From NCBI RefSeq assembly GCF_900114255.1, contig NZ_FOSL01000001.1:620001-684000 (forward strand): DNA of 64,000 nucleotides, given 5' to 3'. The stretch comes from Neomesorhizobium albiziae (GTDB lineage Bacteria > Pseudomonadota > Alphaproteobacteria > Rhizobiales > Rhizobiaceae). Under the pieces are notes generated by a model that ran no database searches, was not told where the DNA came from, and saw nothing but the letters and a program-made list of their open reading frames with translations. The position numbers and the translations under genes were made by a program. This document shows positions 53,108-64,000 of the stretch, piece by piece; within the stretch, counting starts at the first letter, position 1; every line of letters begins with the position of its first letter.

Positions 53108-54904
53108 ATGTTTACCACCAGACCTGAAATTCTGGGCACTTTCGGTGTCGTGACCTCGACGCATTGGCTTGCCTCGGCGGCCGGAATGGCGATGTTGGAA
53201 CGTGGCGGCAATGCCTTCGACGCCGCCGTGGCGGCCGGTTTCGTCCTGCAGGTGGTGGAGCCTCATCTGGTCGGCCCGTCCGGCGAAGTTCCAATCATCT
53301 TGCACTCGGCCCGCAGCGGAAAGACCGAGGTGCTTTGTGGCCAAGGCGTTACACCGGAAGCCGCAACCCTCGATGCATACAAGGCACTGGGCCTAGACCT
53401 GGTGCCGGGCTCGGGCCTTCTGGCCACGGTCGTTCCCGGGGCATTCGATGCGTGGATGCTTCTTTTGCGCGACCACGGCTCGATGAAACTGCGCGACGTG
53501 ATGGAGCCGGCAATACACTATGCCCGTCATGGTCATCCGCTCCTGCCGCGTGTCGCCAACACCATCAAGGACAACGCCGAATTCTTCGCCAAGGAGTGGC
53601 CGACCTCGTCCGCGACCTGGCTTCCCGGCGGCAAAGCGCCGGAAGCAAAGAAGCTTTTCTGCAATCCGGTTCTTGCCGACACCTATCAGCGTATCGTCGA
53701 CGAGGCCGAAGCGGCGGGTGGCAATCGCGAGGCTGCGATCGACAAGGCACGCGATGCTTTCTACCGTGGTTTCGTGGCTGAAGCGATCGACCGTTTCTGC
53801 CGCGAGACCGAAGCAATGGACACCAGCGGGCGACGTCACAAGGGGCTTTTGACCGGTGACGACATGGCGCGCTGGAGCGCCACATATGAAACGCCGCTGA
53901 CCTATGACTATCATGGCTGGAGGGTTGCCAAGACCGGACCCTGGGGACAGGGACCGGTGTTCCTGCAAACGCTGGCGCTTTTGAAGGAACTGGATGTCGC
54001 CGCCATGAAGCCGGATGGTGCCGACTTAATCCACACGGTTACGGAAGCCATGAAGCTCGCCTTCGCGGATCGTGAGGTCTATTACGGCGACCCGAACTTC
54101 ATTGACGTTCCGCTTGAGACACTGCTTTCGGACGCCTACGCAGCGCAGCGGCGGGCATTGATCGGCGTAAACGCTTCGTTGGAGCTGCGGCCCGGAACGG
54201 TTCCCGGTTTCGAGGCCCAGCTCAAGACGGCCATGTCGCAAGTGCGTTACACCGGTGCGAGCGGCAATGCAGCGCCAGGTGCGGGCGAGCCGACGATGGC
54301 GCATCTGCGCACTGAAAAGCGTGGAGACACCGTCCATATCGACGTCATCGATCGCTGGGGCAACATGATTTCGGCCACGCCTTCCGGCGGATGGCTGCAA
54401 TCCTCTCCGGTTGTTCCCGAGCTTGGGTTTGCGCTCAACACACGCGCGCAGATGTTCTGGCTGGAGCCGGGACTGCCTACCAGCATGGCGCCGCGCAAGC
54501 GGCCGCGCACGACGTTGACTCCGTCACTGGCGCTGTTCGAAGGAAAGCCGCGCATGGTGTTCGGCACGCCGGGAGGCGACCAGCAGGACCAGTGGCAGTT
54601 GGCGTTGTTCCTGCGCCGGGTGCATCACGGCTTGAACCTGCAGGAAGGCATCGACCTGCCGCTGTTTCACACCATGCATTTTCCATCGTCCTTCTATCCG
54701 CGTGAGGCGGTACCGGGCCGACTCGTCGTCGAGGAGAGTTTTGGACACGAGACGATCGAGACGCTCAAGGCGCGTGGCCATGATGTCGAAATCGTTCCCC
54801 AATGGTCTGTAGGGCGCCTGACGGCAGCCGAGCGGGAGCCGGACGGTATCCTGCGTGCGGCAGCAACGCCGCGCTTGATGCAAGCCTACGCAATCGGACG
54901 CTGA
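53108..54904 (+). CDS. Gamma-glutamyltransferase-family protein
   Basis: 598 residues, Ntn-hydrolase of the GGT family. The early ASAAGMAMLERGGNAFDAAVA motif (large subunit) and the autoprocessing site are present: D407-T408 in GDTVHIDVIDRWGNMIS, T408 being the expected catalytic residue exposed by self-cleavage; the downstream TPSGGWLQSS and MAPRKRPRTTLTPSL motifs fit the small subunit. No signal peptide, unlike the periplasmic E. coli enzyme, so it should act in the cytoplasm on imported substrate. Cleaves gamma-glutamyl bonds of glutathione or related compounds, or acts as a cephalosporin-acylase-like amidase. Followed 3 bases later by the exporter gene. Confidence 0.88.
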   Translation: MFTTRPEILGTFGVVTSTHWLASAAGMAMLERGGNAFDAAVAAGFVLQVVEPHLVGPSGEVPIILHSARSGKTEVLCGQGVTPEAATLDAYKALGLDLVPGSGLLATVVPGAFDAWMLLLRDHGSMKLRDVMEPAIHYARHGHPLLPRVANTIKDNAEFFAKEWPTSSATWLPGGKAPEAKKLFCNPVLADTYQRIVDEAEAAGGNREAAIDKARDAFYRGFVAEAIDRFCRETEAMDTSGRRHKGLLTGDDMARWSATYETPLTYDYHGWRVAKTGPWGQGPVFLQTLALLKELDVAAMKPDGADLIHTVTEAMKLAFADREVYYGDPNFIDVPLETLLSDAYAAQRRALIGVNASLELRPGTVPGFEAQLKTAMSQVRYTGASGNAAPGAGEPTMAHLRTEKRGDTVHIDVIDRWGNMISATPSGGWLQSSPVVPELGFALNTRAQMFWLEPGLPTSMAPRKRPRTTLTPSLALFEGKPRMVFGTPGGDQQDQWQLALFLRRVHHGLNLQEGIDLPLFHTMHFPSSFYPREAVPGRLVVEESFGHETIETLKARGHDVEIVPQWSVGRLTAAEREPDGILRAAATPRLMQAYAIGR

Positions 54905-54907
54905 AAC

Positions 54908-55759
54908 ATGTTCGGAATTCCTGTCTTCGAATTGTCATGGCTGGTTCTGGGACTGCTGGCAGCAGGCGCGATCACCGGTGTCCTGGCCGGCCTGTTCGGC
55001 GTCGGCGGCGGAGCGGTCGCAGTCCCCATTCTTTATGAGCTCTTCCGCTTCATGGAGGTGCCGGAAGAAGTGCGCATGCCGCTTTGCATCGGTACGTCTC
55101 TGGCGATCATCGTCCCGACTTCGCTGCGCTCTTTTTATGCGCACCGCGCCAAGGGAGCGGTCGATATGTCCATCCTGAAAAAATGGGCCATACCGGTTGT
55201 TGCCGGCGTGGTGCTCGGCAGCATCATCGCACGCTACGCGCCGGCGGACCTCTTCAAGATCGTGTTTGTGGTTGTCGCGGGTATTTCCGCTATCCGCCTG
55301 CTGTTTGGAAACGACAAATGGCGCTTGGCCGATGATCTGCCCGCGGGCTGGATCATGAAATCCTACGGCGTGCTCATCGGAGTGCTGTCATCCCTGATGG
55401 GCATTGGCGGCGGCCAGCTCTCCAATCTTTTCATGACCTTCTACGGCCGCCCCATTCATCAAGCCGTCGCGACGTCGTCGGGCCTCGGCATATTGATTTC
55501 GATACCGGGCGCGCTTGGCTATATCTACGCCGGCTGGCCGCGTGCCGCCGAGTTTCCAGATGTCATCGCGCTGCAGCCGCCGCTGGCGCTCGGCTACGTT
55601 TCGCTCCTCGGTTTCATCCTCTTCATTCCGACCAGCGTCGTGGCAGCACCTTTCGGGGTGAGGCTTGCGCACGCCCTGTCGAAATCCCGTCTGGAGAAGG
55701 CTTTCGGCATATTCCTGCTGGCGGTCTGCCTGCGTTTCCTCATCAGCGTGATTACCTGA
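54908..55759 (+). CDS. TauE/SafE-family sulfite/anion exporter
   Basis: 283 residues with about eight hydrophobic segments in two related halves, each containing the glycine-rich family motif: GLFGVGGGAVAVPIL in the first half and SSLMGIGGGQLSNLF in the second. Family members export sulfite, sulfoacetate or other organosulfur anions. Starts 3 bases after the GGT stop, so co-expressed. Placed beside a cytoplasmic GGT and a peptide importer, it suggests disposal of sulfite or a sulfonate from a thiol-containing substrate; that link is inference. Confidence 0.87.
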   Translation: MFGIPVFELSWLVLGLLAAGAITGVLAGLFGVGGGAVAVPILYELFRFMEVPEEVRMPLCIGTSLAIIVPTSLRSFYAHRAKGAVDMSILKKWAIPVVAGVVLGSIIARYAPADLFKIVFVVVAGISAIRLLFGNDKWRLADDLPAGWIMKSYGVLIGVLSSLMGIGGGQLSNLFMTFYGRPIHQAVATSSGLGILISIPGALGYIYAGWPRAAEFPDVIALQPPLALGYVSLLGFILFIPTSVVAAPFGVRLAHALSKSRLEKAFGIFLLAVCLRFLISVIT

Positions 55760-55773
55760 GCTTGGAACAACCC

Positions 55774-57594
<1,821 letters not shown>

Positions 57595-57624
57595 GCCAGT
57601 CTGCGGCACTGGATCGGCATGTAG

Positions 57625-57641
57625 CAGGCTGGCCGCCTGCA
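57625..57641. terminator. Hairpin between convergent ATPase and Gfo/Idh genes
   Basis: GCAGGC (57625... read as G-C-A-G-G-C to 57630), loop TGGCC, GCCTGC to 57641. Six-bp GC stem without T tract; weak bidirectional terminator candidate. Confidence 0.35.
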
Positions 57642-57658
57642 TATTCGGACGGGTGAAA

Positions 57659-58594
57659 TCAGTCGTAAAACGCCTCGACCACGTTGCGCTTGCCCAGCAT
57701 AAAGGCGTCGGCGACATGCTGAAGCGGGGCAACGTCGACATCCAGCGTGCCAGTGCGCAAGATCTCGGCGAACCGTTGGTAAAGCATGGGATATTCGGCT
57801 TCCGGTTCGTCGTGAACGATTTGGCCGTCGATTGCCAGTTTCGCGCCGCCGCCGGAAAGCAGCATGGATCCGGCTTCGGTATCGGCAAGGATATCCCAGC
57901 TTTGCGGACCGGTCTGACGCCAGTCGAAATCCGCCGTCACCGGGATGCCGTCCAGCGTTCTGAAGGCGATTTGCGCGGCAATGGGCGCGTGGCGATTTTC
58001 CGGGAAATCGAGCGTTGCGGCGGTGATGAACATTTTCGGAAGAATGTGCGTGGCGATCGATAGTGCGTTGATGCCGGGATCGAAAACGCCAAAGCCGCCG
58101 GGTTGCCAAATCCATTCCTGGTTGGGATGCCAGCGGCGCACGTCTTCCTTCCAATTGATTGCGACCGATCTGATAGTGGTCGAGGTCAGGAAGGTTCTAG
58201 CGAACTCGACCGCGGGCGCGTAGCGCGAGTGCCAACTGGCGAAGAGAGACACGCCTCGTTCCGCAGCAAGTTCCTTCAAATGCTCGACTTCGCTGACCGT
58301 GGCGCCCGGCGGTTTTTCGAGGAAGACGTGCTTGCCGGCTTCGAGCGCTGCCCGCGCCGCGTCGAAGCGGAACTGCGGGGGCATGCAGAGCGAAACGGCC
58401 TCGATCTCTGCAACGTCTTCGAGCATCGCCTTAATTGATGGGTAGTTGGGGATGCCATCGACCTTTTCGTGACGGCTGGCCGCAGCGACAAGACGATAGC
58501 TTGGATCCTTGGCCAAAGCCGGCAGATGTTGGTCGCGGACGATTTTCCCTACGCCAACAATTCCGATCCTGATGGGTGTGATGGATGGGGGCAT
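57659..58594 (-). CDS. Gfo/Idh/MocA-family dehydrogenase, galactose 1-dehydrogenase-like
   Basis: 311 residues: Rossmann domain with RIGIVGVGKIVRDQHLPAL (GxGxxG-type GVGKIV), the EKPPGATVSE motif with the catalytic Lys in EKP, and the C-terminal alpha/beta Gfo/Idh domain with WHSRYAPAVEFAR. The pattern IVRDQHLPAL and the overall length match D-galactose and L-arabinose 1-dehydrogenases of alphaproteobacteria, which oxidise the sugars to lactones. ATG at 58594 with GGTGAG upstream is chosen over GTG at 58603. The nearby gguC and multi-sugar importer genes fit this role. Confidence 0.83.
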   Translation of the reverse strand: MPPSITPIRIGIVGVGKIVRDQHLPALAKDPSYRLVAAASRHEKVDGIPNYPSIKAMLEDVAEIEAVSLCMPPQFRFDAARAALEAGKHVFLEKPPGATVSEVEHLKELAAERGVSLFASWHSRYAPAVEFARTFLTSTTIRSVAINWKEDVRRWHPNQEWIWQPGGFGVFDPGINALSIATHILPKMFITAATLDFPENRHAPIAAQIAFRTLDGIPVTADFDWRQTGPQSWDILADTEAGSMLLSGGGAKLAIDGQIVHDEPEAEYPMLYQRFAEILRTGTLDVDVAPLQHVADAFMLGKRNVVEAFYD

Positions 58595-58675
58595 GGTACT
58601 CACCGTTTCTGCACGAGCAGTGTCATATCAGAGGGCCAGTCGCCGGCAAGGCAGGTTGCGCTCGTTCGCTCGAAT

Positions 58676-59608
58676 TCAGCCGTAACGAAGCAATTTGAAG
58701 CAATCCCCGCTCCCGGATGCTGATTGTGCAAGGAACGGTCTGGACCGATCGAGCCACTCCTGGTGTGAGGCGGCATCCGCTTCAATCTCATCAGCCGGTT
58801 CAAGCGCGATAAAGTCAGGTCCCTTGCTGAAGAACCAGCACGCGCGGCCAAGAAGCCGCCGGCCGCGCTGCCGCAGGAGATCAGCGTCGTAAAAGATGTC
58901 CAGCACTTCCTGCTTGATCCTTTGTTCCTTTTCGGGATTGGCGATCGCAGCGGCAAGCGGCGCATCGCCAATCGCGGCGTGAAGATCCTTGTAGTCCAGG
59001 GCAAGCTGGGTCGTCGCATATCTGATTTCACTTTCATCCCTGACGATGTTGAACCACAGGGTCGGATCGAGTTCGTTGACGACGAACGACGATTCAAAAT
59101 CGCGGGATATGTTCATGGTCTCGAACTCCTGGACGTCGACATCGCGCTCCACGAGTAGCAATTTGGCAACTTGCGCCGCGAATTCTGCTCCGCGCACGCT
59201 GACCGCACGGTTCGCTCCACCGTTTGCCGGATCGACGTAAGGTCCGCCCTCATCAAGCAATTCGTCAAATTCGTTGAGGGATTCGACCACCGTCGAGCCG
59301 CGAGCGATGCGAAGCGCCATTTTGGCGAGCACCTGCTGCATCTCGGCTTCGCGTCTGCGGTGATCCTGATAGTTCTGTTGGAAAAAGAAAATGAACAGGG
59401 AAACTCCGATACCAATCAGGATCACGCCCAACTGGGAAAAGGTGTTGCGGTAATATTCCAGCAGCTTTTCCTGATGACGCGCATCCTGGCGCACGCTGTG
59501 CGCCACACGAATATTGAAGATGAGCGATATGATGAGGAGCCCTGCCCCGACCAGGATAAGGCCACCGATGAGGAGATAACCGTGACCGGAGAGGACGTTA
59601 AAATCCAT
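58676..59608 (-). CDS. Membrane protein of unknown function
   Basis: I do not recognise this family. From ATG at 59608 it has 310 residues: two membrane segments (about 11-31 and 60-77) and then a soluble, largely helical and charged region of about 230 residues with motifs such as QNYQDHRRREAEMQQVLAKMAL. The start is uncertain, since no good ribosome site is seen; ATG at 59638 and GTG at 59662 are alternatives that would add residues before the first helix. It is flanked by sugar-oxidation genes on the same strand but separated by 73 and 174 bases, so a link is not implied. Confidence 0.7.
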   Translation of the reverse strand: MDFNVLSGHGYLLIGGLILVGAGLLIISLIFNIRVAHSVRQDARHQEKLLEYYRNTFSQLGVILIGIGVSLFIFFFQQNYQDHRRREAEMQQVLAKMALRIARGSTVVESLNEFDELLDEGGPYVDPANGGANRAVSVRGAEFAAQVAKLLLVERDVDVQEFETMNISRDFESSFVVNELDPTLWFNIVRDESEIRYATTQLALDYKDLHAAIGDAPLAAAIANPEKEQRIKQEVLDIFYDADLLRQRGRRLLGRACWFFSKGPDFIALEPADEIEADAASHQEWLDRSRPFLAQSASGSGDCFKLLRYG

Positions 59609-59782
59609 TTTTCTGGTTAAGTTGCTTGCTGGCTGCATCAGAATACATGAGACTAATGCCACGCACAGCAGAAATACCAGAAGCGGAGACGTGGCTGCCC
59701 ATTATTCTTGGTTCTTGTCCCAATTGGAGTAGTCACAGCCCGGTCGGCGGCTTGGGCTGCCGTGAAACGGCGATGTAGCCTG

Positions 59783-60775
59783 TCAGAGCGCCTTGACCAC
59801 GACCGTCTCGGGCGCCCCGATCTTCAACGGATTGCGTAACGGCAGCCCGAAATCAGGCGAACTGATCTCGAACACGTCGCCCGCCTCGGCTTTGATACCA
59901 TCGGCGAAGGAGAGTGTCGCGGTGCCGAACATATGGATGTGCACATCGCCGGGCTGACGGAACACGGCGTATTTAAAATGGTGATGTTCGAGGTTGGCAA
60001 TGCTGTGGGACATGTTAGCCTCTCCCGAGAGGAAGGGCTTTTCCCAAAGCGTCTTGCCAGCGCGAACGATGCGGGACGTGCCGCGAATATCGGCGGGAAG
60101 CTCGCCCACGAGGATTTCCGGTCCGTAGGAAGCGTTGCGAAGCTTCGAGTGCGCCAGATACAGGTAGTTCATCCGTTCGGTGACATGGTCGGAGAACTCG
60201 TTGGAGAGGGCGAAACCGACACGCAAAGGCGTGCCGTCATCGCCGATGACATAGACACCTGCGATCTCGGGCTCCTCGCCTCCGTCCTTCGCGAAATGCG
60301 GCGAAACAAGAGGAGCGCCCGGCGCGACCGCCATGGTGCCGTTGCCCTTGTAGAACCATTCAGGCTGCACTCCCACCGTGCCGTCCTTGGGTTTGCCGTT
60401 TTCCAGACCGAGACGGAACATCTTCATGGAATCGGTCAACGTCTCCTCGCCGTCGGCGCTCAGCTTCTTGTGCATGGCGTCGCGCGCCGAGGCGGAACCG
60501 AGATGCGTCAGACCGGTGCCCGTCAGATGCAGGTGCGCATCGTCAGGATGATTGATCGGAGAGATCAGGCGTCCTTGCCGATAGGCGGCTTCCAGATCGA
60601 CGGTCTTGCCAAACCCCTTGCGTTCGATCAGCGCGGCAAGCGACATGCCGGTCCGGGCAGCTTCCAGCGCCAGGGAGTAAACGCTCTTGGCGCCGTTCAA
60701 GATCCTTGTGGCGCCGTCAAAGCGTGCAACGACCTGGATCATATCGGACCCGTCGACAATCTGTGAAATCAGCAT
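59783..60775 (-). CDS. gguC: GguC/AraD1-family protein
   Basis: 330 residues, fumarylacetoacetate hydrolase-fold relative of GguC of Agrobacterium and AraD1 (L-2-keto-3-deoxyarabonate dehydratase). Shared features: MLISQIVDGSDMIQVVAR N-terminus, HLHLTGTGLTHLGSASARDAM, KGNGTMAVAPGAPL, GVYVIGDDGTPLRVGFALSNEFSDH region (about 180-205) and the C-terminal EISSPDFGLPLRNPL. Would dehydrate 2-keto-3-deoxy sugar acids produced after lactone hydrolysis. ATG at 60775 with GAGGAGG upstream. Downstream of gguB with 181 bases between, in the known chvE-gguA-gguB-gguC order. Confidence 0.9.
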   Translation of the reverse strand: MLISQIVDGSDMIQVVARFDGATRILNGAKSVYSLALEAARTGMSLAALIERKGFGKTVDLEAAYRQGRLISPINHPDDAHLHLTGTGLTHLGSASARDAMHKKLSADGEETLTDSMKMFRLGLENGKPKDGTVGVQPEWFYKGNGTMAVAPGAPLVSPHFAKDGGEEPEIAGVYVIGDDGTPLRVGFALSNEFSDHVTERMNYLYLAHSKLRNASYGPEILVGELPADIRGTSRIVRAGKTLWEKPFLSGEANMSHSIANLEHHHFKYAVFRQPGDVHIHMFGTATLSFADGIKAEAGDVFEISSPDFGLPLRNPLKIGAPETVVVKAL

Positions 60776-60956
60776 TGCTCAACCTCCTCGCTTGCGGCGT
60801 CCCCATGCGGTCACCGCGGTTCTCACGCGCGAAATTCTCCCTCTCGCCGCCCAATCGAACCGGGCCGCGGGATGTCTTCAAAACCTGATTTCCGCCGTTT
60901 GAAGCGTGTTTGCCCGCTTGGCCGGATCAACAATTGTGGCGGCTTCTTCCTGCCTG

Positions 60957-62249
60957 CTATGCCTTGTTCTTGTTGTAGACGTCGAAGACCACGGCGCCGA
61001 GCAGCACAAGGCCCTTCACCACCTGCTGCCAGTCGACATTGACGCCCATGATCGACATGCCGTTGTTCATCACACCCATGATGAACCCGCCGACCACGGC
61101 GCCGATCACCTGACCGACGCCCCCCATGGCCGACGCACCGCCGATGAACACGGCAGCGATGACGTCGAGTTCGCTGCCGAGACCTGCGGCCGGCACTGCC
61201 TGTCCGAGACGCGCTGCGATGATCAGCCCGCCGAGCGCCGACAGGACGCCCATGTTGATGAAGACGATAAGGGTCAGCCGTTCGGTGTTGATGCCGGACA
61301 ATTGCGCAGCCTTTGCATTGCCGCCCATGGCATAGATGCGGCGACCGATCGTCATGCGTTTGGTGACGAAGACGAACAATGCAATCAGCAATGCCATGAC
61401 CATCAGGACGATCGGCAGGCCTCTGTAGGTCGCGAACTGGTAGACGAGGAACAAGACGAGCGCGCTGATCACCAGCGTCTTGATCGTGAACAGAACGAAG
61501 GGCTCGGCATGGTATCCATGGCGCTCGCGCGTGCGACGCGCCTTGATGCCGAAATAGGCGTAGGCCAACACACCGATGACGCCGATGACGATGGTGGTCA
61601 TGTGCAGGCTGAGACCGCTACCGACGATGGTCTTGCCGGCGGCATTCACGGTTGGCGCAACGATGGTCCACGTTCCGATCACGTCGGGAATGAAGCCCGA
61701 GCTCAGCGCCTTGAAACCGTCTGGAAGCGGCCCGACGGACGAACCGCCTCCCAGCAGCGCCTGGCACATGCCGCGAAACATCAGCATGCCCGCCAGAGTG
61801 ACGATGAAACTTGGTATTCGGTGATAGGCGACCCAATAGCCCTGCGCAGCACCTATGGCGCCGCCGATGATCAGGCAGACGATCGATACCACGAGGGGAT
61901 TGCTGAGGAAGCCGAGCGGCCAGATCACCATCATCATGGCGGCGAGGGCGCCAATGAAACCGGCAACAGAGCCAACGCTGAGATCGATGTGGCCGGACAC
62001 GATCACCAAAAGCATGCCCAGCGCCATGACGATAATGAAGCTGTTCTGCTGCACCAGGTTGCTCAGGTTCACCGGCTTGAAAAGCGTTCCCGAGGTGGTG
62101 AACTGGAAGAAGATCATGATGGCGATCAGCGCGAGTACAAGGCCGTAGTCGCGCAAATTGGTAACCAGCGCCGAGACGGCCACGCGGGGCCTTTGCTGAA
62201 CGCTTTCGGCGACACCGGTCTGCGGGGCGGGGGTGGTATCGGTGCTCAT
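60957..62249 (-). CDS. gguB: Multiple-monosaccharide ABC permease
   Basis: 430-residue inner-membrane permease of the ribose/xylose (BPD_transp_2) type with about ten hydrophobic segments, including [21 protein letters not shown], typical of RbsC/XylH-like permeases, and the C-terminal [26 protein letters not shown]. Length and the long N-terminal segment match GguB. ATG at 62249 overlaps the gguA stop as ATGA. Forms the membrane channel for the ChvE-GguAB importer (glucose, galactose, arabinose, xylose and related sugars). Confidence 0.92.
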   Translation of the reverse strand: MSTDTTPAPQTGVAESVQQRPRVAVSALVTNLRDYGLVLALIAIMIFFQFTTSGTLFKPVNLSNLVQQNSFIIVMALGMLLVIVSGHIDLSVGSVAGFIGALAAMMMVIWPLGFLSNPLVVSIVCLIIGGAIGAAQGYWVAYHRIPSFIVTLAGMLMFRGMCQALLGGGSSVGPLPDGFKALSSGFIPDVIGTWTIVAPTVNAAGKTIVGSGLSLHMTTIVIGVIGVLAYAYFGIKARRTRERHGYHAEPFVLFTIKTLVISALVLFLVYQFATYRGLPIVLMVMALLIALFVFVTKRMTIGRRIYAMGGNAKAAQLSGINTERLTLIVFINMGVLSALGGLIIAARLGQAVPAAGLGSELDVIAAVFIGGASAMGGVGQVIGAVVGGFIMGVMNNGMSIMGVNVDWQQVVKGLVLLGAVVFDVYNKNKA

Positions 62250-63778
62250 GATGCTTTTCCTTCTCCCCGAACGATGGCGCGCATGATCTTTTCCTGGCTC
62301 GCGTCTGAAGCCGCCATTTCACCCACGATGCGGCCTTCGTTCATCACATAGATGCGGTCGGTAATTCCCAGCAGTTCGGGCATTTCCGACGAGATGACGA
62401 TGATTGACTTACCCTCCGACGCGAGCCGCGCAATGATCGTATAGATCTCGTACTTTGCGCCAACGTCGATGCCGCGGGTAGGCTCATCGAGGATCAGCAC
62501 TTCCGGGTTGGCGAAAAGCCATTTCGACAACACCACTTTCTGCTGGTTGCCGCCCGAAAGATTGCCGGTCATCTGGTAGACGCTCGATGCCCGGATATTG
62601 GTCTTGCCGCGATAGTCGTTGGCGGCGGCAAGTTCGCGCAAATCGTCGATCACGCCGTATCGCGACACGCCACCGAGATTGGCCAGCGTGACGTTATGCT
62701 TGATGTGGTCGATCAGATTGAGGCCGTAGGTCTTGCGGTCCTCGGTGACATAGGCAATGCCGTGCTCGACCGCCCTGCCCACCGTCGAAGTGTCGATCGG
62801 CTTGCCTTTGAACTGAACCTCGCCGGTGATGTGCCGGCCATAGGAACGTCCGAACAGGCTCATGGCAAATTCCGTGCGCCCCGCGCCCATCAAGCCCGCA
62901 ATGCCTACCACCTCGCCCTGACGAACGTTGATTCCGATGCCCTTGATGACCTGCCGCTCTGCATGGATGGGGTGATAGACCGACCAGTTTTTCACCTCGA
63001 AGACGACCTCGCCGATCTCTGGCTCGCGCGGCGGGTAACGGTCGTCAAGAGCACGCCCCACCATCGAGGTTATGATGCGGTCTTCACTGATATCCTGCTT
63101 GGCGAGTGTCTCGATGGTCTGCCCGTCGCGGATGATCGTAACGTTGTCGGCAACCCGGCTCACCTCATTCAACTTGTGAGAGATGAGGATGGAGGTGAGG
63201 CCCTGGCGCTTGAACTCCAACAGCAGGTCAAGCAGCGCCTGGCTGTCCTTCTCGGACAGGCTGGCGGTTGGTTCGTCGAGGATCAGCAGCCGGACTTCCT
63301 TGCTCAGCGCCTTGGCGATTTCGACGAGTTGCTGTTTGCCGACGCCGATATTCGTGATCAGCGTCTTTGGGTCCTCGCTCAGTCCCACCTTCTTCAGCAA
63401 GGCGCTCGTACGCGCCTCGTTGGCGTCCCAGTCGATGATGCCATATCTGGCGTGCTCGTTGCCGAGAAAGATGTTTTCAGCAATCGACAGCATCGGCACC
63501 AGCGCGAGTTCCTGGTGAATGATCACGATGCCCTGTCGCTCGCTGTCGTGGATGCCTTTGAAATGGCAATCCTGCCCACGATAAACAATGTCGCCGTCAT
63601 AGGTGCCGGACGGATAAACCCCCGAAAGCACCTTCATCAACGTCGATTTGCCGGCACCGTTTTCGCCGACGACGGCGTGGATTTCGCCTTCTCGAACGCT
63701 AAGATTGACGTTGGACAGCGCCTTGACGCCGGGAAAGGTCTTGGTGATGCCGCGCATCTCCAAAATCGTCGAGGCCAT
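62246..63778 (-). CDS. gguA: Multiple-monosaccharide ABC ATPase
   Basis: 510 residues with two sugar-type nucleotide-binding domains: first Walker [13 protein letters not shown] near residue 40 and first signature-containing segment [15 protein letters not shown], second signature [15 protein letters not shown] with Walker [13 protein letters not shown]. Full length for GguA/XylG-type ATPases. ATG at 63778 is preferred with AGGAG upstream; a 9-residue extension is possible. Separated from chvE by a stem-loop; translationally coupled to gguB. Confidence 0.93.
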   Translation of the reverse strand: MASTILEMRGITKTFPGVKALSNVNLSVREGEIHAVVGENGAGKSTLMKVLSGVYPSGTYDGDIVYRGQDCHFKGIHDSERQGIVIIHQELALVPMLSIAENIFLGNEHARYGIIDWDANEARTSALLKKVGLSEDPKTLITNIGVGKQQLVEIAKALSKEVRLLILDEPTASLSEKDSQALLDLLLEFKRQGLTSILISHKLNEVSRVADNVTIIRDGQTIETLAKQDISEDRIITSMVGRALDDRYPPREPEIGEVVFEVKNWSVYHPIHAERQVIKGIGINVRQGEVVGIAGLMGAGRTEFAMSLFGRSYGRHITGEVQFKGKPIDTSTVGRAVEHGIAYVTEDRKTYGLNLIDHIKHNVTLANLGGVSRYGVIDDLRELAAANDYRGKTNIRASSVYQMTGNLSGGNQQKVVLSKWLFANPEVLILDEPTRGIDVGAKYEIYTIIARLASEGKSIIVISSEMPELLGITDRIYVMNEGRIVGEMAASDASQEKIMRAIVRGEGKAS

Positions 63779-63829
63779 TGCTGACAGAACTCCTGCGAGA
63801 CCCACACACTAGCGGAGTCAGTGGTCAAC

Positions 63830-63865
63830 GATAAGGGCTCTACACCACTATGCAGAGCCCTTATC
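63830..63865 (-). terminator. Stem-loop between chvE and gguA
   Basis: GATAAGGGCTCT (63830-63841) and AGAGCCCTTATC (63854-63865) form a perfect 12-bp stem with 12-base loop. Without a strong T tract on the minus strand, it suits partial termination or mRNA 3'-end protection giving more binding protein than transporter. Confidence 0.7.
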
Positions 63866-63875
63866 TGTCGAAGGC

Positions 63876-64000
63876 TTACTTCAGCTCTTCAGCCTTGATG
63901 TAGCCGGAGTCGACAACCAGCGCCTGGTAGTTCGACTTGTCGACGTCATGCGGCGTCAGCAGGATCGAAGGAACGACCTTGACGTCGTTGTTATAGGTTT
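63876..64000 (-). CDS. chvE: Multi-sugar binding protein, C-terminal fragment
   Basis: Only the last 41 codons are inside the window; the gene continues past the right edge. The visible end reads NNDVKVVPSILLTPHDVDKS and ends VVDSGYIKAEELK before TAA, closely matching the C-terminus of ChvE/Gal-Ara periplasmic binding proteins. Position directly before gguA-gguB-gguC confirms the assignment. In Agrobacterium ChvE also presents sugars to the VirA sensor; here only the uptake role is supported. Confidence 0.85.
   Translation of the reverse strand, partial: TYNNDVKVVPSILLTPHDVDKSNYQALVVDSGYIKAEELK

Noticed and set aside
60906-62351. A 481-codon plus-strand open frame rich in Asp and His
   Set aside because: Antisense to gguB; Asp/His richness is what the reverse of a Val/Ile/Met-rich membrane gene gives.

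Overview
The window is high-GC DNA with the gene content of a Hyphomicrobiales (Rhizobiales) alphaproteobacterium, most like Mesorhizobium or a relative in Phyllobacteriaceae. Pointers are a chvE-ggu sugar-uptake block with gguC, several peptide-type (Opp/Dpp) ABC importers, AapQM-like amino-acid permeases, FCD-type GntR regulators and dense operons with ATGA start/stop overlaps. I found no rRNA, tRNA, CRISPR array, insertion sequence or phage gene. The last gene runs off the right edge.

Layout. 0-7.1 kb: a dCache adenylate/guanylate cyclase, then a minus-strand envelope group (secreted protein, DUF3300, DUF2950, a formylglycine-generating-enzyme homologue, a signal-peptide-only mini-ORF, DUF1254). 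7.5-9.9 kb: a convergent NarL-type regulator and UhpB/NarX-type kinase. 10-12 kb: an SDR dehydrogenase, a YqaA-family membrane protein and a GNAT acetyltransferase. 12.1-23.8 kb: a peptidoglycan-sugar salvage locus (anmK, serine hydrolase, peptide-type ABC importer, murQ, BadF-family kinase, a murA copy, divergent MurR/RpiR regulator). 23.8-28.5 kb: a polytopic membrane protein plus a methanethiol-oxidase/SBP56 homologue, then tex. 28.5-45.2 kb: a second FGE homologue and a catabolic island with five amidohydrolase-superfamily genes, a hydantoin-racemase homologue, a flavin reductase-like protein, a complete Dpp-type importer split over 10 kb and a GntR regulator. 45.2-57.6 kb: an Aap-like amino-acid importer without its ATPase, a second GntR regulator, and an operon with a third Dpp-type importer, a gamma-glutamyltransferase-family enzyme and a TauE/SafE exporter. 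57.7-64 kb: a Gfo/Idh/MocA dehydrogenase, an unknown membrane protein, and gguC-gguB-gguA-chvE.

How the genes work together (inference). In the salvage locus an ABC importer seems to replace the PTS transporter MurP: the BadF-type kinase and AnmK would phosphorylate MurNAc and anhydro-MurNAc, MurQ would give GlcNAc-6-P, and MurR would act at a shared inverted repeat, TTGGAATATTTYATTCCAA, found at 22.85 kb and 20.58 kb. In the amidohydrolase island three TTGTNGACAA boxes sit at the three divergent promoters, suggesting one GntR regulon for uptake and hydrolysis of a cyclic amide or ureide. Two of the five amidohydrolases share replacement of the metal-binding HxH motif by DxL.

Functions are assigned from recognisable motifs and family knowledge only. 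No database search was possible, and starts were moved where ribosome binding sites, overlaps or signal peptides argued for it.
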